A program made the translations under genes and the position numbers. Positions 36,510 to 45,851 of a DNA stretch of 64,000 nucleotides are shown piece by piece. The notes beneath the pieces were generated by a model that had not been told where the DNA came from, did no database searches, and saw only the letters and a program-made list of their open reading frames with translations. Numbering within the stretch: the first letter of the stretch is position 1; every line of letters begins with the position of its first letter. The DNA is from Actinomycetes bacterium (GTDB lineage: Bacteria; Actinomycetota; Acidimicrobiia; Acidimicrobiales; Ilumatobacteraceae): the NCBI GenBank assembly GCA_025360105.1, contig JANYCT010000034.1, forward strand, positions 50,018 to 114,017. The letters run 5' to 3'.

Positions 36510-38410
36510 GCAGCTCCCTCTCGTCGGCCGGCGGTTTCGGTGATGCCGAGCGCGGCTTCAATGGCATCTTCCAACTCGATCGATGTGAACGGTAGACCCT
36601 GCACCTTCGACACAGCTTGAGCATCGATGAGGAACTCGGCGCGCACGATGCGGCAGAGCTGGCCGAGGTTCAGCTCGGGCACGAGCACTTTCGGGAACGA
36701 TCGGAGCAGCTCACCCAGATTCGGCGGGAGTGGACTCACATGCACCAGATGCACCCACGCCACTTTGAGCCCGCGCCGGCGAGTGCGTTGCACCGCCGCA
36801 TCAATGGCCGCCCAGGTGGAGCCCCACCCGAGAATGCACACGTCGGCGTCGGCGTCACCTACGACCTCGGCCGGCGGAATGTCGGCTGCGATACCGGCGA
36901 TCTTCGCAGCTCGCAGATGCACCATCTTTTCGTGGTTGGCCGGGGTGTAGTTGATATCGCCGCTGCCGTCTTCTTTTTCGAGTCCGCCGATGCGATGCAT
37001 CAGCCCGGGCGTACCCGGAATTGCCCAAGGTCGCGCCAAGGTCTCTGGGTCACGCAGGTATGGCCAGTATTCGTCGGTGCCATCGGGAGCAACATGATTG
37101 AACTCCTCTTGAAACGACACCGAGATATCGGGAAGCGAGTCGACATCTGGCAGCAGCCACGGCTCGGACCCATTTGCGATGTAGCCGTCGGACAACAGAA
37201 TGACCGGCGTTCGATACTTCAGCGCGATGCGTGCCGCCTCGATCGCCGCGTGGAAACAGTGACTTGGGCTGTAGGCCGCGACGATGGGTAGCGGCGCCTC
37301 GGAGTGACGACCATACATTGCGATGTTGAGATCGGCGGCCTCGGTCTTGGTGGGCAGTCCGGTGGAGGGACCGCCGCGTTGGATGTCGATGAGCAACATC
37401 GGCAGCTCCAACGACACTGCGAGACTGAGCGTCTCGCTCTTCAGGGCCAGCCCTGGCCCACTCGTCGTGGTGACGCCGAGGTGCCCCGCAAATGCGGCGC
37501 CGAGAGCCATGCCGGCCGCGGCGATCTCGTCCTCGGCCTGCACTGTGCGCACGCCGAAGTGCTTGCTCTTGGAGAGCTCGTGGAGAATGTCGGACGCCGG
37601 AGTGATCGGGTAGCTGCCGAGGAACACCGGCAGCTTGGCGAGCTGACCTGCGGCCACGAGACCCCATGCCAGCGCAACATTGCCGGTGATGTTTGTGTAC
37701 TCGCCAGGCGGCATGTGCGCGGACTCAACCTGGAAGGGGTGGTCGAACAACTCAGTGGTCTCGCCGAAGTGATAGCCGGCGTTGAACGCAGCCGTGTTCG
37801 AGGCGCGGATGAGATCGTCCTTGAAGCGCGTCGAGATCCAATCGAGCGTGGATTCGCGAGGTCGCGAGAACAGCCAGGAAATCATGCCGAGCGCAAAGAA
37901 GTTCTTCGAGCGCTCGGCGTCGCGAGGCTTCACGCCGAGCGAAGCGGTGGCCTCGATGGTGAGCGAGGTCATCGGCACCTCGACGACGCGGTAGTCGCTC
38001 AAGGAGTCGTCGTCGAGTGGATTCGACTCATACCCCACCTTGGCGAGATCGCGCTCCACGAACGAGTCACGATTGACGATGAGCAGTCCGCCTTGTTCGA
38101 GCCGACCGAGGTCGGCTTTGAGCGCTGCGGGATTCATCGCAACGAGCACGCTCGGCGCATCGCCTGGCGTCGTGATGTCGTGATCGGAAATGTGCACCTG
38201 AAAGCTGGACACACCGTTCACCGTGCCGGCAGGAGCGCGAATCTCGGCCGGAAAGTCGGGAAGCGTGGACAGGTCGTTGCCGAACATCGCACTCGCCGAA
38301 GTGAACCGGTCCCCCGTGAGTTGCATACCGTCGCCAGAATCACCCGCGAACCGAACGACCACGCGACTGATCGTTTCCGGTGCTGACTTCCGCTCTTCGG
38401 TGTCTGTCAT
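36506..38410 (-). CDS. korA: 2-oxoglutarate:ferredoxin oxidoreductase, alpha subunit (gamma-alpha fusion)
   Basis: 634 residues. The N-terminal gamma domain (VVVRFAGDSGDGMQLTG near residue 20) is fused to the pyrimidine-binding alpha domain (YPITPASDILHEL, TTTSGPGLALKSE), ending with the transketolase C-terminal-like region. I chose the ATG at 38410 because a GGAGGTG ribosome binding site lies just upstream; the open frame continues further but lacks similarity. It forms a two-gene operon with korB. Confidence 0.94.
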   Translation of the reverse strand: MTDTEERKSAPETISRVVVRFAGDSGDGMQLTGDRFTSASAMFGNDLSTLPDFPAEIRAPAGTVNGVSSFQVHISDHDITTPGDAPSVLVAMNPAALKADLGRLEQGGLLIVNRDSFVERDLAKVGYESNPLDDDSLSDYRVVEVPMTSLTIEATASLGVKPRDAERSKNFFALGMISWLFSRPRESTLDWISTRFKDDLIRASNTAAFNAGYHFGETTELFDHPFQVESAHMPPGEYTNITGNVALAWGLVAAGQLAKLPVFLGSYPITPASDILHELSKSKHFGVRTVQAEDEIAAAGMALGAAFAGHLGVTTTSGPGLALKSETLSLAVSLELPMLLIDIQRGGPSTGLPTKTEAADLNIAMYGRHSEAPLPIVAAYSPSHCFHAAIEAARIALKYRTPVILLSDGYIANGSEPWLLPDVDSLPDISVSFQEEFNHVAPDGTDEYWPYLRDPETLARPWAIPGTPGLMHRIGGLEKEDGSGDINYTPANHEKMVHLRAAKIAGIAADIPPAEVVGDADADVCILGWGSTWAAIDAAVQRTRRRGLKVAWVHLVHVSPLPPNLGELLRSFPKVLVPELNLGQLCRIVRAEFLIDAQAVSKVQGLPFTSIELEDAIEAALGITETAGRREGAA

Positions 38411-38491
38411 TGGACACCTCCCCGTATCGGACGAGCCCTTGCGCGCCCTCGATTTGCACCATACACCTCTCGCCCTCCAACGCACGTCCCC

Positions 38492-38497
38492 TACGAT
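38492..38497 (+). promoter_or_regulatory. -10 box TACGAT of the alpha-glucosidase gene
   Basis: TACGAT ends 8 bases before the ATG at 38506. Confidence 0.45.
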
Positions 38498-38505
38498 TGC
38501 GCGGT

Positions 38506-40032
38506 ATGAAACACGTGCCCTGGTGGCAGTCATCGGTCGTCTATCAGATCTACCCGCGCAGCTTCGCCGACTCCAACGGCGACGGTATCGGCGACCTGCA
38601 AGGCATCCGTTCGCGCCTCGACTACCTGCAGTGGCTGGGCATCGATGTGATCTGGTTGTCGCCGGTGTTCCAGTCGCCCATGGCCGATTTCGGTTACGAC
38701 GTCAGCGACTACTGCGCGATCGATCCGATCTTCGGCACGCTCGACGACATGGACGCGCTGATCAGCGATTGCCATGCCCGCGGTTTGCGTCTGATGCTCG
38801 ACTGGGTGCCGAACCACACCAGTGACCAACATCGGTGGTTCCAACAAAGTCGTGTCGACAGTACGAACCCCAAAGCTGATTGGTACGTGTGGCGCGACGA
38901 GCCGGCGAACAACTGGTGCTGCTCGTTCACCGGTGGAGGCTCCGCGTGGGATTTCGACGAGGGGCGCCAGCAGTGGTATCTGCACTGCTTCCTCCCTGAG
39001 CAGCCCGATCTGAACTGGGACAACCCCGAGGTAGAACAGGCCATGCACGACACGTTGCGGTTCTGGCTCGATCGGGGTGTCGACGGGTTTCGGATGGACG
39101 TCGTGCACCTCATCGGCAAGCAACTCGACCGCGACGACCCGGTCAGGGCCGTGGCGCGCGGTCTGGCGCACGTGGTGTTCAACGATGCTGCCGTCACTCA
39201 TGAACGACTGCGCGGCATCCGACGTGTGCTCGACAGCTACCCAGGCGAACGGGCGAGCGTGGGCGAGGTCTATCTCCTCGACGAAGCCGCGATGGCCACC
39301 TACTACGGCAATAACGACGAGCTGCAACTGTCGTTCAACTTCTCGTTCCTCTGGACGAAATGGGACGCAGCGGCGTTGCGCGACCGCATCAAGACCACGC
39401 TCAGCCACCTCGCGCCCCGAGGCGCATGGCCCACCTGGGTGCTGTCGAATCACGACGTGCCGCGGCACCGGCAGCGATACGGCAGCAGCGAGGAGGTTGC
39501 GCGCATGGCGGCGGTCATGCTGCTCACGTTGTCCGGCACACCATTCATGTATCAGGGCGAAGAACTGGGTCTCGTCGATGCGCTGATACCGGCTGATCGA
39601 GTTGTCGACCCTGGCGGACGCGATGGGTGTCGCGCGCCGTTGCCATGGACCGCCGATCACCTCCACGGATGGCCGCACGACCCGTGGCTTCCTTTTCCAC
39701 CCGAGCCCGACACACGCAACGTCGAGTCGCAGCAACACGACGGAACCTCGATCCTCAACCTCTATCGACATATGCTCGGAATACGGCGCAGTCACCCTGC
39801 GCTACGCGAAGGCGGCTTTGTCATGATCGAACGCGACGACGATGTGCTTGCCTTTGAACGGATGCTCAACGGCGAGCGCGTCGTGGTCGCACTGAACCTC
39901 GGCGACGTGGGCCGCACCGTCGATGTGCTCGGCGGCACCACCCTGCTGCTGAGTTCGCTCGGACTCGCGAGTCGGGTTGGCACGACGTCGGTTCTGGCAG
40001 CGCATGAGGCGGCGGTGGTCGTTCTCGCGTGA
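38506..40032 (+). CDS. GH13 alpha-glucosidase (oligo-1,6-glucosidase/trehalose-type)
   Basis: 508 residues. The (beta/alpha)8 barrel starts with VVYQIYPRSFADSNGDGIGDL and has DWVPNHTSDQHRWF. The catalytic set is complete: nucleophile D198 (GFRMDVVH), acid/base E254 (GEVYLLD) and D317 (SNHDVPRH). It hydrolyses alpha-glucosidic bonds of short oligosaccharides; the C-terminal beta domain is short. There is no signal peptide, so it acts in the cytoplasm. The parA-like gene starts 12 bases after it. Confidence 0.92.
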   Translation: MKHVPWWQSSVVYQIYPRSFADSNGDGIGDLQGIRSRLDYLQWLGIDVIWLSPVFQSPMADFGYDVSDYCAIDPIFGTLDDMDALISDCHARGLRLMLDWVPNHTSDQHRWFQQSRVDSTNPKADWYVWRDEPANNWCCSFTGGGSAWDFDEGRQQWYLHCFLPEQPDLNWDNPEVEQAMHDTLRFWLDRGVDGFRMDVVHLIGKQLDRDDPVRAVARGLAHVVFNDAAVTHERLRGIRRVLDSYPGERASVGEVYLLDEAAMATYYGNNDELQLSFNFSFLWTKWDAAALRDRIKTTLSHLAPRGAWPTWVLSNHDVPRHRQRYGSSEEVARMAAVMLLTLSGTPFMYQGEELGLVDALIPADRVVDPGGRDGCRAPLPWTADHLHGWPHDPWLPFPPEPDTRNVESQQHDGTSILNLYRHMLGIRRSHPALREGGFVMIERDDDVLAFERMLNGERVVVALNLGDVGRTVDVLGGTTLLLSSLGLASRVGTTSVLAAHEAAVVVLA

Positions 40033-40038
40033 GAGCAT
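40033..40038 (+). promoter_or_regulatory. -10 box GAGCAT of the ParA-like gene
   Basis: GAGCAT directly follows the glucosidase stop and ends 6 bases before the ATG at 40045, so the ATPase may have its own leaderless promoter. Confidence 0.35.
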
Positions 40039-40044
40039 GACGGC

Positions 40045-40800
40045 ATGGGTCGAACAGTTGCTCTCATCAACCAAAAAGGCGGCGTCGGCAAGACCACCGT
40101 CACGCTCGGGCTCGCCTCGGCGGCCGCAGCGGCCGGGCACCGTGTGCTGGTCGTTGATCTCGACCCGCAGGCCTCAAGCACCTGGGTGCTGGGCGTCGAC
40201 CCCGCACTGGTCGAGATCTCCACCGCCGAGGTACTGGGCAAAGCCGATCCCGACACCGCCATCGTCGGCACCGAATGGAGCGTGTTGATCGATCTCATGC
40301 CGGCATCCAACCGCCTGCAGCCCCACGGGTCCGGCAAGCCGAAGCGTCTACGCAACGCACTCGAACGCGTTGCCGATCGTTACGACGCGATCCTGGTCGA
40401 CTGCCCGCCGAGCTTGGGCAACCTCATCGCCAGCGGCCTGACCGCAGCCGACTTCGCAGTCATCGTGGTCGAGCCCTCCGCGCTGGGACTGCGTGGTATC
40501 GGCGCGGTCGCCGATGTGATCGACGAGGTCTGGGACAGCCACAACGAGTCGCTCGAACTTGCTGGAGTCATCGTAAACAAGGTCCCCGGCGTCTCCGGTG
40601 AGGCCGAGCGGCGCTATGACGAACTGGTTCGTATTGTCGGCAAGAAGGCCATCTGGCAACCCGTGATCCCGCAGCGAGTCATTGTCAATCAGGCAACCGG
40701 TGAGCGCCGACCGATCCACAGCTACGGCGCACGATCGCTCGATGTGACCGCCGCGTTTGATCAGCTCTGGAAGAAGGTGCGACGCCTCACCCGCAGCTGA
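40045..40800 (+). CDS. ParA/Soj-family ATPase, orphan
   Basis: 251 residues. It has a deviant Walker A QKGGVGKTTVT (residues 10-20) with the signature lysine, the A' motif VDLDPQASST and Walker B ILVDCPPSLG. ParA ATPases move on the nucleoid to position DNA or protein cargo. No ParB, centromere-like repeats or other cargo gene is adjacent, so this copy may position something other than the chromosome. It may be transcribed with the glucosidase or from its own -10 box. Confidence 0.88.
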   Translation: MGRTVALINQKGGVGKTTVTLGLASAAAAAGHRVLVVDLDPQASSTWVLGVDPALVEISTAEVLGKADPDTAIVGTEWSVLIDLMPASNRLQPHGSGKPKRLRNALERVADRYDAILVDCPPSLGNLIASGLTAADFAVIVVEPSALGLRGIGAVADVIDEVWDSHNESLELAGVIVNKVPGVSGEAERRYDELVRIVGKKAIWQPVIPQRVIVNQATGERRPIHSYGARSLDVTAAFDQLWKKVRRLTRS

Positions 40801-40812
40801 ATACTGCGTCGC
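40779..40812. terminator. Nested hairpin at the parA-like/rnd junction
   Basis: GCGACGC (40779-40785) pairs with GCGTCGC (40806-40812), and CGCAG/CTGCG pairs inside it. It spans the stop codon of the ParA-like gene and lies between convergent genes. Confidence 0.4.
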
Positions 40813-40827
40813 AGGGAGACGATGTAC

Positions 40828-41970
40828 TCAAGGCACGTCGATCAGGCGGAGGCTGCCCTTGCCGTCGAACGTGAGCGCAGCGGTTCCCTCGACCAGACGC
40901 TTCACCTGATCGCCGAGCAGTTCGGCGCGCCAGCCCGTGCCCAGTCGGGCATCGGGATCGTTGCGGAGCAACGCAATGATGTCTCCGCGAGTTCCGAGCA
41001 TGGCCGTGTCGATCTTTTCTTGGCGGGCCAGTTCGCTCACCCAAGCCGATACCAGCGTGATGGCCGGGCGCATGTTGCGGTCCAGATCATCGCCCTCGGT
41101 AGCAGGCAGGTGGACCTCGTGCTGTGCCCCCTCGTGTACCGCAGCGATGATCTCGCGACCGAGGTTGCCGCGCCAGTGTCGCTCGTCGATACCACGGGCG
41201 TGGGCAAGCTCGTCGACCGTTTTCGGCTGCTTCTGGGCGATACCCAGAATCGCGAGATCGGGCAGGATTTGACGCACTGGTGAATCGGCGACCATCGCGC
41301 GACGCTCGCGCCACGCAGCGACGGACCGTGCAACGCTACGCGCCCGCGGCTTGAGGGTGCGAACATCCTTGAGTCGCAACCATGCAGAATCGGGATCAGC
41401 CCCGCTTGCCGGCTTGAGGCGCAGTTCCTCACACGCTGCCTCGGCCCAACCGACGCGGCCAACCCGTTCGAGTTGGGCAACGATGCGGTCTTGTAGCTCG
41501 AGCAGGTGGGCCACGTCGCTCGCTGCGTAGGACTTCTGATCGTCGGTGAGCGGGCGCCGCAGCCAATCGGTGAGGCGGTCTCCCTTGGGTACCGATACTT
41601 TGAGTTCTCCCTGCAACAAGCTGGCCAACGATGGCGTGCCGTAGCCGATGAATCCGGCTGCGAGTTGGGTGTCGAACATTCGCCGGGGCACCGCGCCGCA
41701 TGAATGGGTGAGCACATCGAGGTCCTGCTGCGCGGCGTGGAGCACGCACTGTGTCTCACTCTCGAGCAACGGTCGGAGTGCCGTGACGTCGACGGCCAGC
41801 GGATCGACGAGAGCCGTGCCGCCGGGCCATGCGAACTGTGCCAGAGCAAGCTTCGGGTAGTACGTGCGCTCGCGATGGAACTCGGTATCGAATGCATACC
41901 GCGGCTCGGCAAGCAGTGTGTCGACGAGTTCGACGAGTTCGGGTTGTGTTGCGATCCACCAGAACGTCAC
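40828..41970 (-). CDS. rnd: Ribonuclease D
   Basis: 380 residues. The DEDD exonuclease domain shows FDTEFHRE (Exo I), LHAAQQDLDVL (Exo II) and YAASDVAHLLELQ (Exo III); an HRDC domain follows (about 210-290). RNase D trims tRNA 3' ends and other stable RNAs. The true start is the GTG at 41970, which overlaps the rhodanese stop (GTGA). Confidence 0.92.
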   Translation of the reverse strand: MTFWWIATQPELVELVDTLLAEPRYAFDTEFHRERTYYPKLALAQFAWPGGTALVDPLAVDVTALRPLLESETQCVLHAAQQDLDVLTHSCGAVPRRMFDTQLAAGFIGYGTPSLASLLQGELKVSVPKGDRLTDWLRRPLTDDQKSYAASDVAHLLELQDRIVAQLERVGRVGWAEAACEELRLKPASGADPDSAWLRLKDVRTLKPRARSVARSVAAWRERRAMVADSPVRQILPDLAILGIAQKQPKTVDELAHARGIDERHWRGNLGREIIAAVHEGAQHEVHLPATEGDDLDRNMRPAITLVSAWVSELARQEKIDTAMLGTRGDIIALLRNDPDARLGTGWRAELLGDQVKRLVEGTAALTFDGKGSLRLIDVP

Positions 41971-42290
41971 GAAGGCGTGTCTCCAACCACGGTGTCGCGA
42001 CCGCTCGTGATCCATGCCATCGTGCCACCGGCCACGTTGATGATGTGCACGCCGTGATCGACGAGGTACTCGCAGGCGCGCATGCTGCGTGCGCCGGAGC
42101 GGCAGATTACATATGTAACGTCATCACCGCGGAACGCATCGACATTGTCGGGTACGGCGCCAAGCTGCACATGAACGGCCCCCGGTACGTGACCAGTTTG
42201 ATACTCGTCGAGCTCGCGCACATCGATGACGCGTGCGCCCTTGGCGAGTTCGTCAGCGAGTTGGTCGACTGTGACTTCAGCAATTGCCAT
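41967..42290 (-). CDS. Rhodanese-like domain protein (single domain)
   Basis: 107 residues. The rhodanese fold shows VIDVRELDEYQTGHVPGA and the active-site loop VICRSGARS, with the persulfide cysteine at C63. Single-domain rhodaneses carry sulfur, for instance for thiouridine, Moco or cluster synthesis. It lies between mobA and rnd; the mobA neighbour suggests a link to molybdenum cofactor sulfur transfer, but this is not shown. A TAGCGT box that includes the mobA stop codon lies eight bases before the ATG. Confidence 0.9.
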   Translation of the reverse strand: MAIAEVTVDQLADELAKGARVIDVRELDEYQTGHVPGAVHVQLGAVPDNVDAFRGDDVTYVICRSGARSMRACEYLVDHGVHIINVAGGTMAWITSGRDTVVGDTPS

Positions 42291-42301
42291 GAGGTGACAC
42301 G

Positions 42302-42868
42302 CTACCGACCGGGCAGGTCGTCAGGGGTATTTACGTTACGCAGTGCCGCACCAGGAAGTTGCACTGCGACAACCGACAAGGCGGGGAGTACACGATGAAT
42401 TGCCCGCTCACCATTGTCGAACGCTTGCTGCAGAATCGGCAATGAGGAAGCATTCCAGATCGCGCACAAAGGTTCCACGCGATCGGTCTGGGCCATGACC
42501 ACGTCGGCCTGCACATCGCGCGTCGCATCGAGGAGCCGAATGATCGAATGTGTGTCGAGCATCGGCATATCGCACGCCACCACGCACACAGCCGACGCGC
42601 GATCGATCATTGAGCTCAGCGCTGTCAACACTCCCCCGAGCGGCCCCTGACCCGGATAGAGATCTTCACAATGATCGAGTCCACCCGTCAGCAAGGATGG
42701 TCCGATTGCGAGCACCGGCTCGAGACCAACCGCTGCCAGTACCCCACCGATATGGTTCACCATGGCGACGCCACCGACCTGAATCAGCGCCTTGTCTCGG
42801 CCCATTCGCCGGCTGCTGCCCCCCACGAGCACAGCACCGGCAGTCGGCGGTTTGGGTGGTTCAGCCAT
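42302..42868 (-). CDS. mobA: Molybdenum cofactor guanylyltransferase (MobA-like)
   Basis: 188 residues. It has the nucleotidyltransferase signature AVLVGGSSRRMGRDKA near the N-terminus, GPLGGVLTAL and VVACDMPMLD. It attaches GMP to molybdopterin, or CMP in related MocA enzymes. I chose the ATG at 42868 (MAEPPKPPTAG); the frame is open 79 codons further but that part overlaps DUF3151. It overlaps DUF3151 by eight bases. Confidence 0.88.
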   Translation of the reverse strand: MAEPPKPPTAGAVLVGGSSRRMGRDKALIQVGGVAMVNHIGGVLAAVGLEPVLAIGPSLLTGGLDHCEDLYPGQGPLGGVLTALSSMIDRASAVCVVACDMPMLDTHSIIRLLDATRDVQADVVMAQTDRVEPLCAIWNASSLPILQQAFDNGERAIHRVLPALSVVAVQLPGAALRNVNTPDDLPGR

Positions 42869-43304
42869 CCGAAGGGATGCCGCTGGGGTCGAGTTGTTGG
42901 ATGAACAACGCGATCCGCTCGGCCTCATCAGATTCACCGATGCGCTCGGCCATCTGGCCGAGACCGCGTAGGGCACGCAGGAAGCCACGATTGTTCTCGT
43001 TGCTCCAGCGCACGTAGCCGGACCCACGCCAACCGCTTGCGCGTAGCGCATCGAGCCCGCGATGATAACCCACCCGATACGCGGCGTACCGTTCGATGTC
43101 GTCACGTCCGAGATCGCCTAGGCGCGCCCATGCATCGACATAACGCGGCCACATTGCGACCACATCCGAAACGGCATCGTGACGCGCGCCAGCATCACCT
43201 GCGAGGGCTTGCTCGAGCGCGTGCCGCGCCGACGGATCGGGTGCTGGCAGCACGGTAGTCGGAGGCCCCTGAGGGGTGAGATGGATCGGATGGTCGTCGC
43301 TCAT
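42861..43304 (-). CDS. DUF3151 family protein
   Basis: 147 residues. The family-typical segment AAYRVGYHRGLDALRASGW is followed by NRGFLRALRGLG and RIGESDEAERIALF. DUF3151 is an actinobacterial family of unknown function. It is the first gene of the mobA-rhodanese-rnd run and supports the actinobacterial assignment. Confidence 0.85.
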   Translation of the reverse strand: MSDDHPIHLTPQGPPTTVLPAPDPSARHALEQALAGDAGARHDAVSDVVAMWPRYVDAWARLGDLGRDDIERYAAYRVGYHRGLDALRASGWRGSGYVRWSNENNRGFLRALRGLGQMAERIGESDEAERIALFIQQLDPSGIPSDG

Positions 43305-43310
43305 GGCGCA

Positions 43311-43316
43311 AGACTA
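43311..43316 (-). promoter_or_regulatory. -10 box TAGTCT of the DUF3151-mobA-rhodanese-rnd operon
   Basis: TAGTCT ends 6 bases before the DUF3151 ATG. Confidence 0.45.
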
Positions 43317-43358
43317 CGCCGCATCGAGCCATGCCACCTGGCGAGCAGATGCCCCGCC

Positions 43359-43364
43359 TATCGT
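43359..43364 (+). promoter_or_regulatory. -10 box TATCGT of the small membrane protein gene
   Basis: TATCGT ends 6 bases before the ATG at 43371. Confidence 0.45.
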
Positions 43365-43370
43365 GTGCGC

Positions 43371-43643
43371 ATGCTCTCCGCACTGACGCTGGACTCGGCC
43401 AAGAACATCGCGCTGATCGTGGTTGGCGTGCTGATAGCGGCCGCGATCATCTCCGCCAAGGTGGTTGCCGGGGTGACCAAGAAAGCGATTCTGCTGCTTG
43501 TCTTCGCCGCGCTGGCGTTGGGAGTATTCACACAACGTCAGGCACTGCAGCGCTGCGCCGACAGGATCGCGCCGGGACAAGAGACCACGTGCACTATCTT
43601 CGGCACCGATATACACATCACGGTGCCCCAGCCCGGCGGGTGA
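43371..43643 (+). CDS. Small membrane protein of unknown function
   Basis: 90 residues. Two hydrophobic segments (about 12-32 and 37-53) are joined by a short VTKK turn, so a hairpin in the membrane is likely. A C-terminal domain of about 37 residues has two cysteines (QRCADR and TTCTIF) that could form a disulfide outside the cell. I recognise no family. Its last 26 bases overlap the 3' end of the convergent alpha/beta hydrolase gene. The -10 box fixes the start. Confidence 0.6.
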   Translation: MLSALTLDSAKNIALIVVGVLIAAAIISAKVVAGVTKKAILLLVFAALALGVFTQRQALQRCADRIAPGQETTCTIFGTDIHITVPQPGG

Positions 43644-44418
43644 CCGAGACGGTGTCGTCCCATCGGCCGCCGACCTCGCGTAACAGCGGTTCGACCACGC
43701 GAGTGACGAACAGCTCGGAATGACTCATCGGCGCGTCATGGCGGCAGCCGAGCAGCTCGACAAGCGTGCTGGCGGGGATGCGGCCGTGCGCGAAGCGCAT
43801 TCCGTCGCGGTGATGCTCTTTGGCGAGCGACCCGTACCCCAACACGACGGGACAACCGATGTCGTCGGCCAGCCATGGTTCGTGGGCGTGGAGGTCGCGT
43901 AGCTCGCCGACCATTGCGGCGCCTTCGGCCCGACGAATTGCCCGCGTTCGCTCGGGCAACGCCTCCCACGCGGCATCAGAGATGAGCCGACGCATGAATC
44001 GTTCGGCCGCTTCGCTGTCATCACCGGTGGTCACTCGCGCCTCGGCCCCCGCTGTGGAACCGGGCCACCACGGCTCCCACGACAGCGGCGCCTCATACAC
44101 GGCGACGCCGCGGATGAGCGTCGGGAATCGACTCGCTGCCGCGAGTGCGACGTTGCCCCCGTAACTGTGCCCCACCACGACCGCAGGACGGTCCGCAAGC
44201 AACATGATGAGGTCGCCGACCTGTGCCGCCATGTCGAACGGACCGTTATGGGGGCTGGATTTCCCGTATCCACGTCGGTCGTAACGCAGCACTCTCAGCT
44301 GATCGTCGAGCCTACGGCTGATTCGCAGCATGCCGGTCGAGCGGTCCATCGTGCCGTGAACGAGCACCACGAGCGGAGCGTCGGATGGTCCGGCCTCCTC
44401 GGACCAGATCTGGTTCAT
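43618..44418 (-). CDS. Alpha/beta hydrolase
   Basis: 266 residues. The fold marks are LVHGTMDRSTG (oxyanion region), the nucleophile elbow VVGHSYGGNVAL with Ser in GHSYGG, and a late GCRHDAPMSH with the catalytic His. Substrate unknown. I chose the ATG at 44418, which overlaps the pyruvate kinase stop (ATGA), so it is translated with pyk. The frame extends upstream but without similarity. Confidence 0.85.
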   Translation of the reverse strand: MNQIWSEEAGPSDAPLVVLVHGTMDRSTGMLRISRRLDDQLRVLRYDRRGYGKSSPHNGPFDMAAQVGDLIMLLADRPAVVVGHSYGGNVALAAASRFPTLIRGVAVYEAPLSWEPWWPGSTAGAEARVTTGDDSEAAERFMRRLISDAAWEALPERTRAIRRAEGAAMVGELRDLHAHEPWLADDIGCPVVLGYGSLAKEHHRDGMRFAHGRIPASTLVELLGCRHDAPMSHSELFVTRVVEPLLREVGGRWDDTVSVTRRAGAP

Positions 44419-45851
44419 CCGACACGCACCAACCGCAGCACGTCGGTGGCCGCATCGCTGGGTCGATCGGGCGCCCCGGCAAGAACGGCGACGATGGATC
44501 CCGTCGTCACCAGATCGTGACGTACCGCTGAGTCGACAACGAACCTCACGAGCTCGTCGGTGGACCCGTAGGTGTCGATATGGAGGGGCGTGACGCCCCA
44601 TACGAGCGACAACGAGCGACAGGTCGCCGGATCGGGGCTCAGTCCAACCAGCCGAGCCGTTGGGCGGAACCGGGCCATTGCCATCACCGTGCGACCCGAA
44701 CGAGTGCAGCACAGAATCGCCTCGGCACCTACATCGGCTGCCGCTTGCGCGCACGCATGGGTAATCGCCTGGGTGATGCGGTCGCTGGTGCCTTCAGGTT
44801 TGCGAAGCAGCAGGCGCCCGAGGTGCTCGCCCCACACCGCGTAGTTTGCATCGGTCTCGGCCCGCACCGCGATCTGGGCCATGGTGGTGACTACCAAGAC
44901 CGGGTCGTGACCGATCGCAGTCTCGGCCGAAAGCATCACTGCATCGGTGCCATCGAGCACGGCATTGGCCACGTCACTCACCTCGGCGCGGGTGGGCGCA
45001 GGCGAGACGATCATGCTCTCGAGCATCTGCGTTGCGGTGATCACAGGGACGCCAGCCTCGACACAACGGCGGATGATCTTCTTCTGCAGGTGCGGCACTT
45101 CCTCGAGCGCGCACTCGATGCCCAAGTCGCCTCGCGCCACCATCACCGCATCGCTCACCGCGATGATCGATTCGAGATTCGCTACGGCGGGTATCGTTTC
45201 GATCTTGGCGACCAGACGCGCCGGATGTGGCCGCGTGACGGCCCGGACGCGTTCGATGTCGCCGCCGTCGCGAACGAACGAAACACCGATGAAGTCCACG
45301 CCGGCCGCGGCCATTGCCTTCGCAAGGACAAGGTCTTCGTCGGTTGGCGCGGCGAGTCGCAGCCGCTCGCTGGGGAGATGAATACCCGGCCGACCTTGCA
45401 CGAGTCCACCGGTCTCGACGTGGGCCGACAGCGCAATATCACCTCCGGCGATCACTCTCAGCGTGATGCCGCCGTCACCCACCACAATGCGGTCGCCGGC
45501 CTGCACATCGGCAAGAAGCGACGGATAGTCGACCGTGATCACGTCGCCTGCGCTTGGCTCTACCCCGGGCCGCAGGGAGATCAGTTGACCGACCACAAGG
45601 GCCGTTCCCCCGTCCGGAAACCTCCCGGCCCGAACCTTGGGGCCGGGCAGATCGGCCAGAACCGCGGTGGGCCTTGCGACTGCTTGCGAGGCGGCCCGGA
45701 CCAATTCGAGCCGTGCGAGGTGCTCGTCGATCGGACCGTGGCTGAGGTTCAGGCGTACGACGTCGACACCCGCGCGCAGCATTGCCTGAAGCACCTGCGG
45801 GCTGTCGCTCGCTGGTCCGATTGTTGCCACGATCTTCGTTCGACGGTTCAT
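44415..45851 (-). CDS. pyk: Pyruvate kinase
   Basis: 478 residues, normal length. The N-terminal RTKIVATIGPASDS, VVRLNLSHG, the metal and phosphoenolpyruvate site MVARGDLGIECALEEVP, and the ITATQMLESM segment with the C-terminal allosteric domain are all present. It makes pyruvate and ATP from phosphoenolpyruvate and ADP. Its ATG is only 20 bases from the ATG of the divergent histidine phosphatase. Confidence 0.97.
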   Translation of the reverse strand: MNRRTKIVATIGPASDSPQVLQAMLRAGVDVVRLNLSHGPIDEHLARLELVRAASQAVARPTAVLADLPGPKVRAGRFPDGGTALVVGQLISLRPGVEPSAGDVITVDYPSLLADVQAGDRIVVGDGGITLRVIAGGDIALSAHVETGGLVQGRPGIHLPSERLRLAAPTDEDLVLAKAMAAAGVDFIGVSFVRDGGDIERVRAVTRPHPARLVAKIETIPAVANLESIIAVSDAVMVARGDLGIECALEEVPHLQKKIIRRCVEAGVPVITATQMLESMIVSPAPTRAEVSDVANAVLDGTDAVMLSAETAIGHDPVLVVTTMAQIAVRAETDANYAVWGEHLGRLLLRKPEGTSDRITQAITHACAQAAADVGAEAILCCTRSGRTVMAMARFRPTARLVGLSPDPATCRSLSLVWGVTPLHIDTYGSTDELVRFVVDSAVRHDLVTTGSIVAVLAGAPDRPSDAATDVLRLVRVG

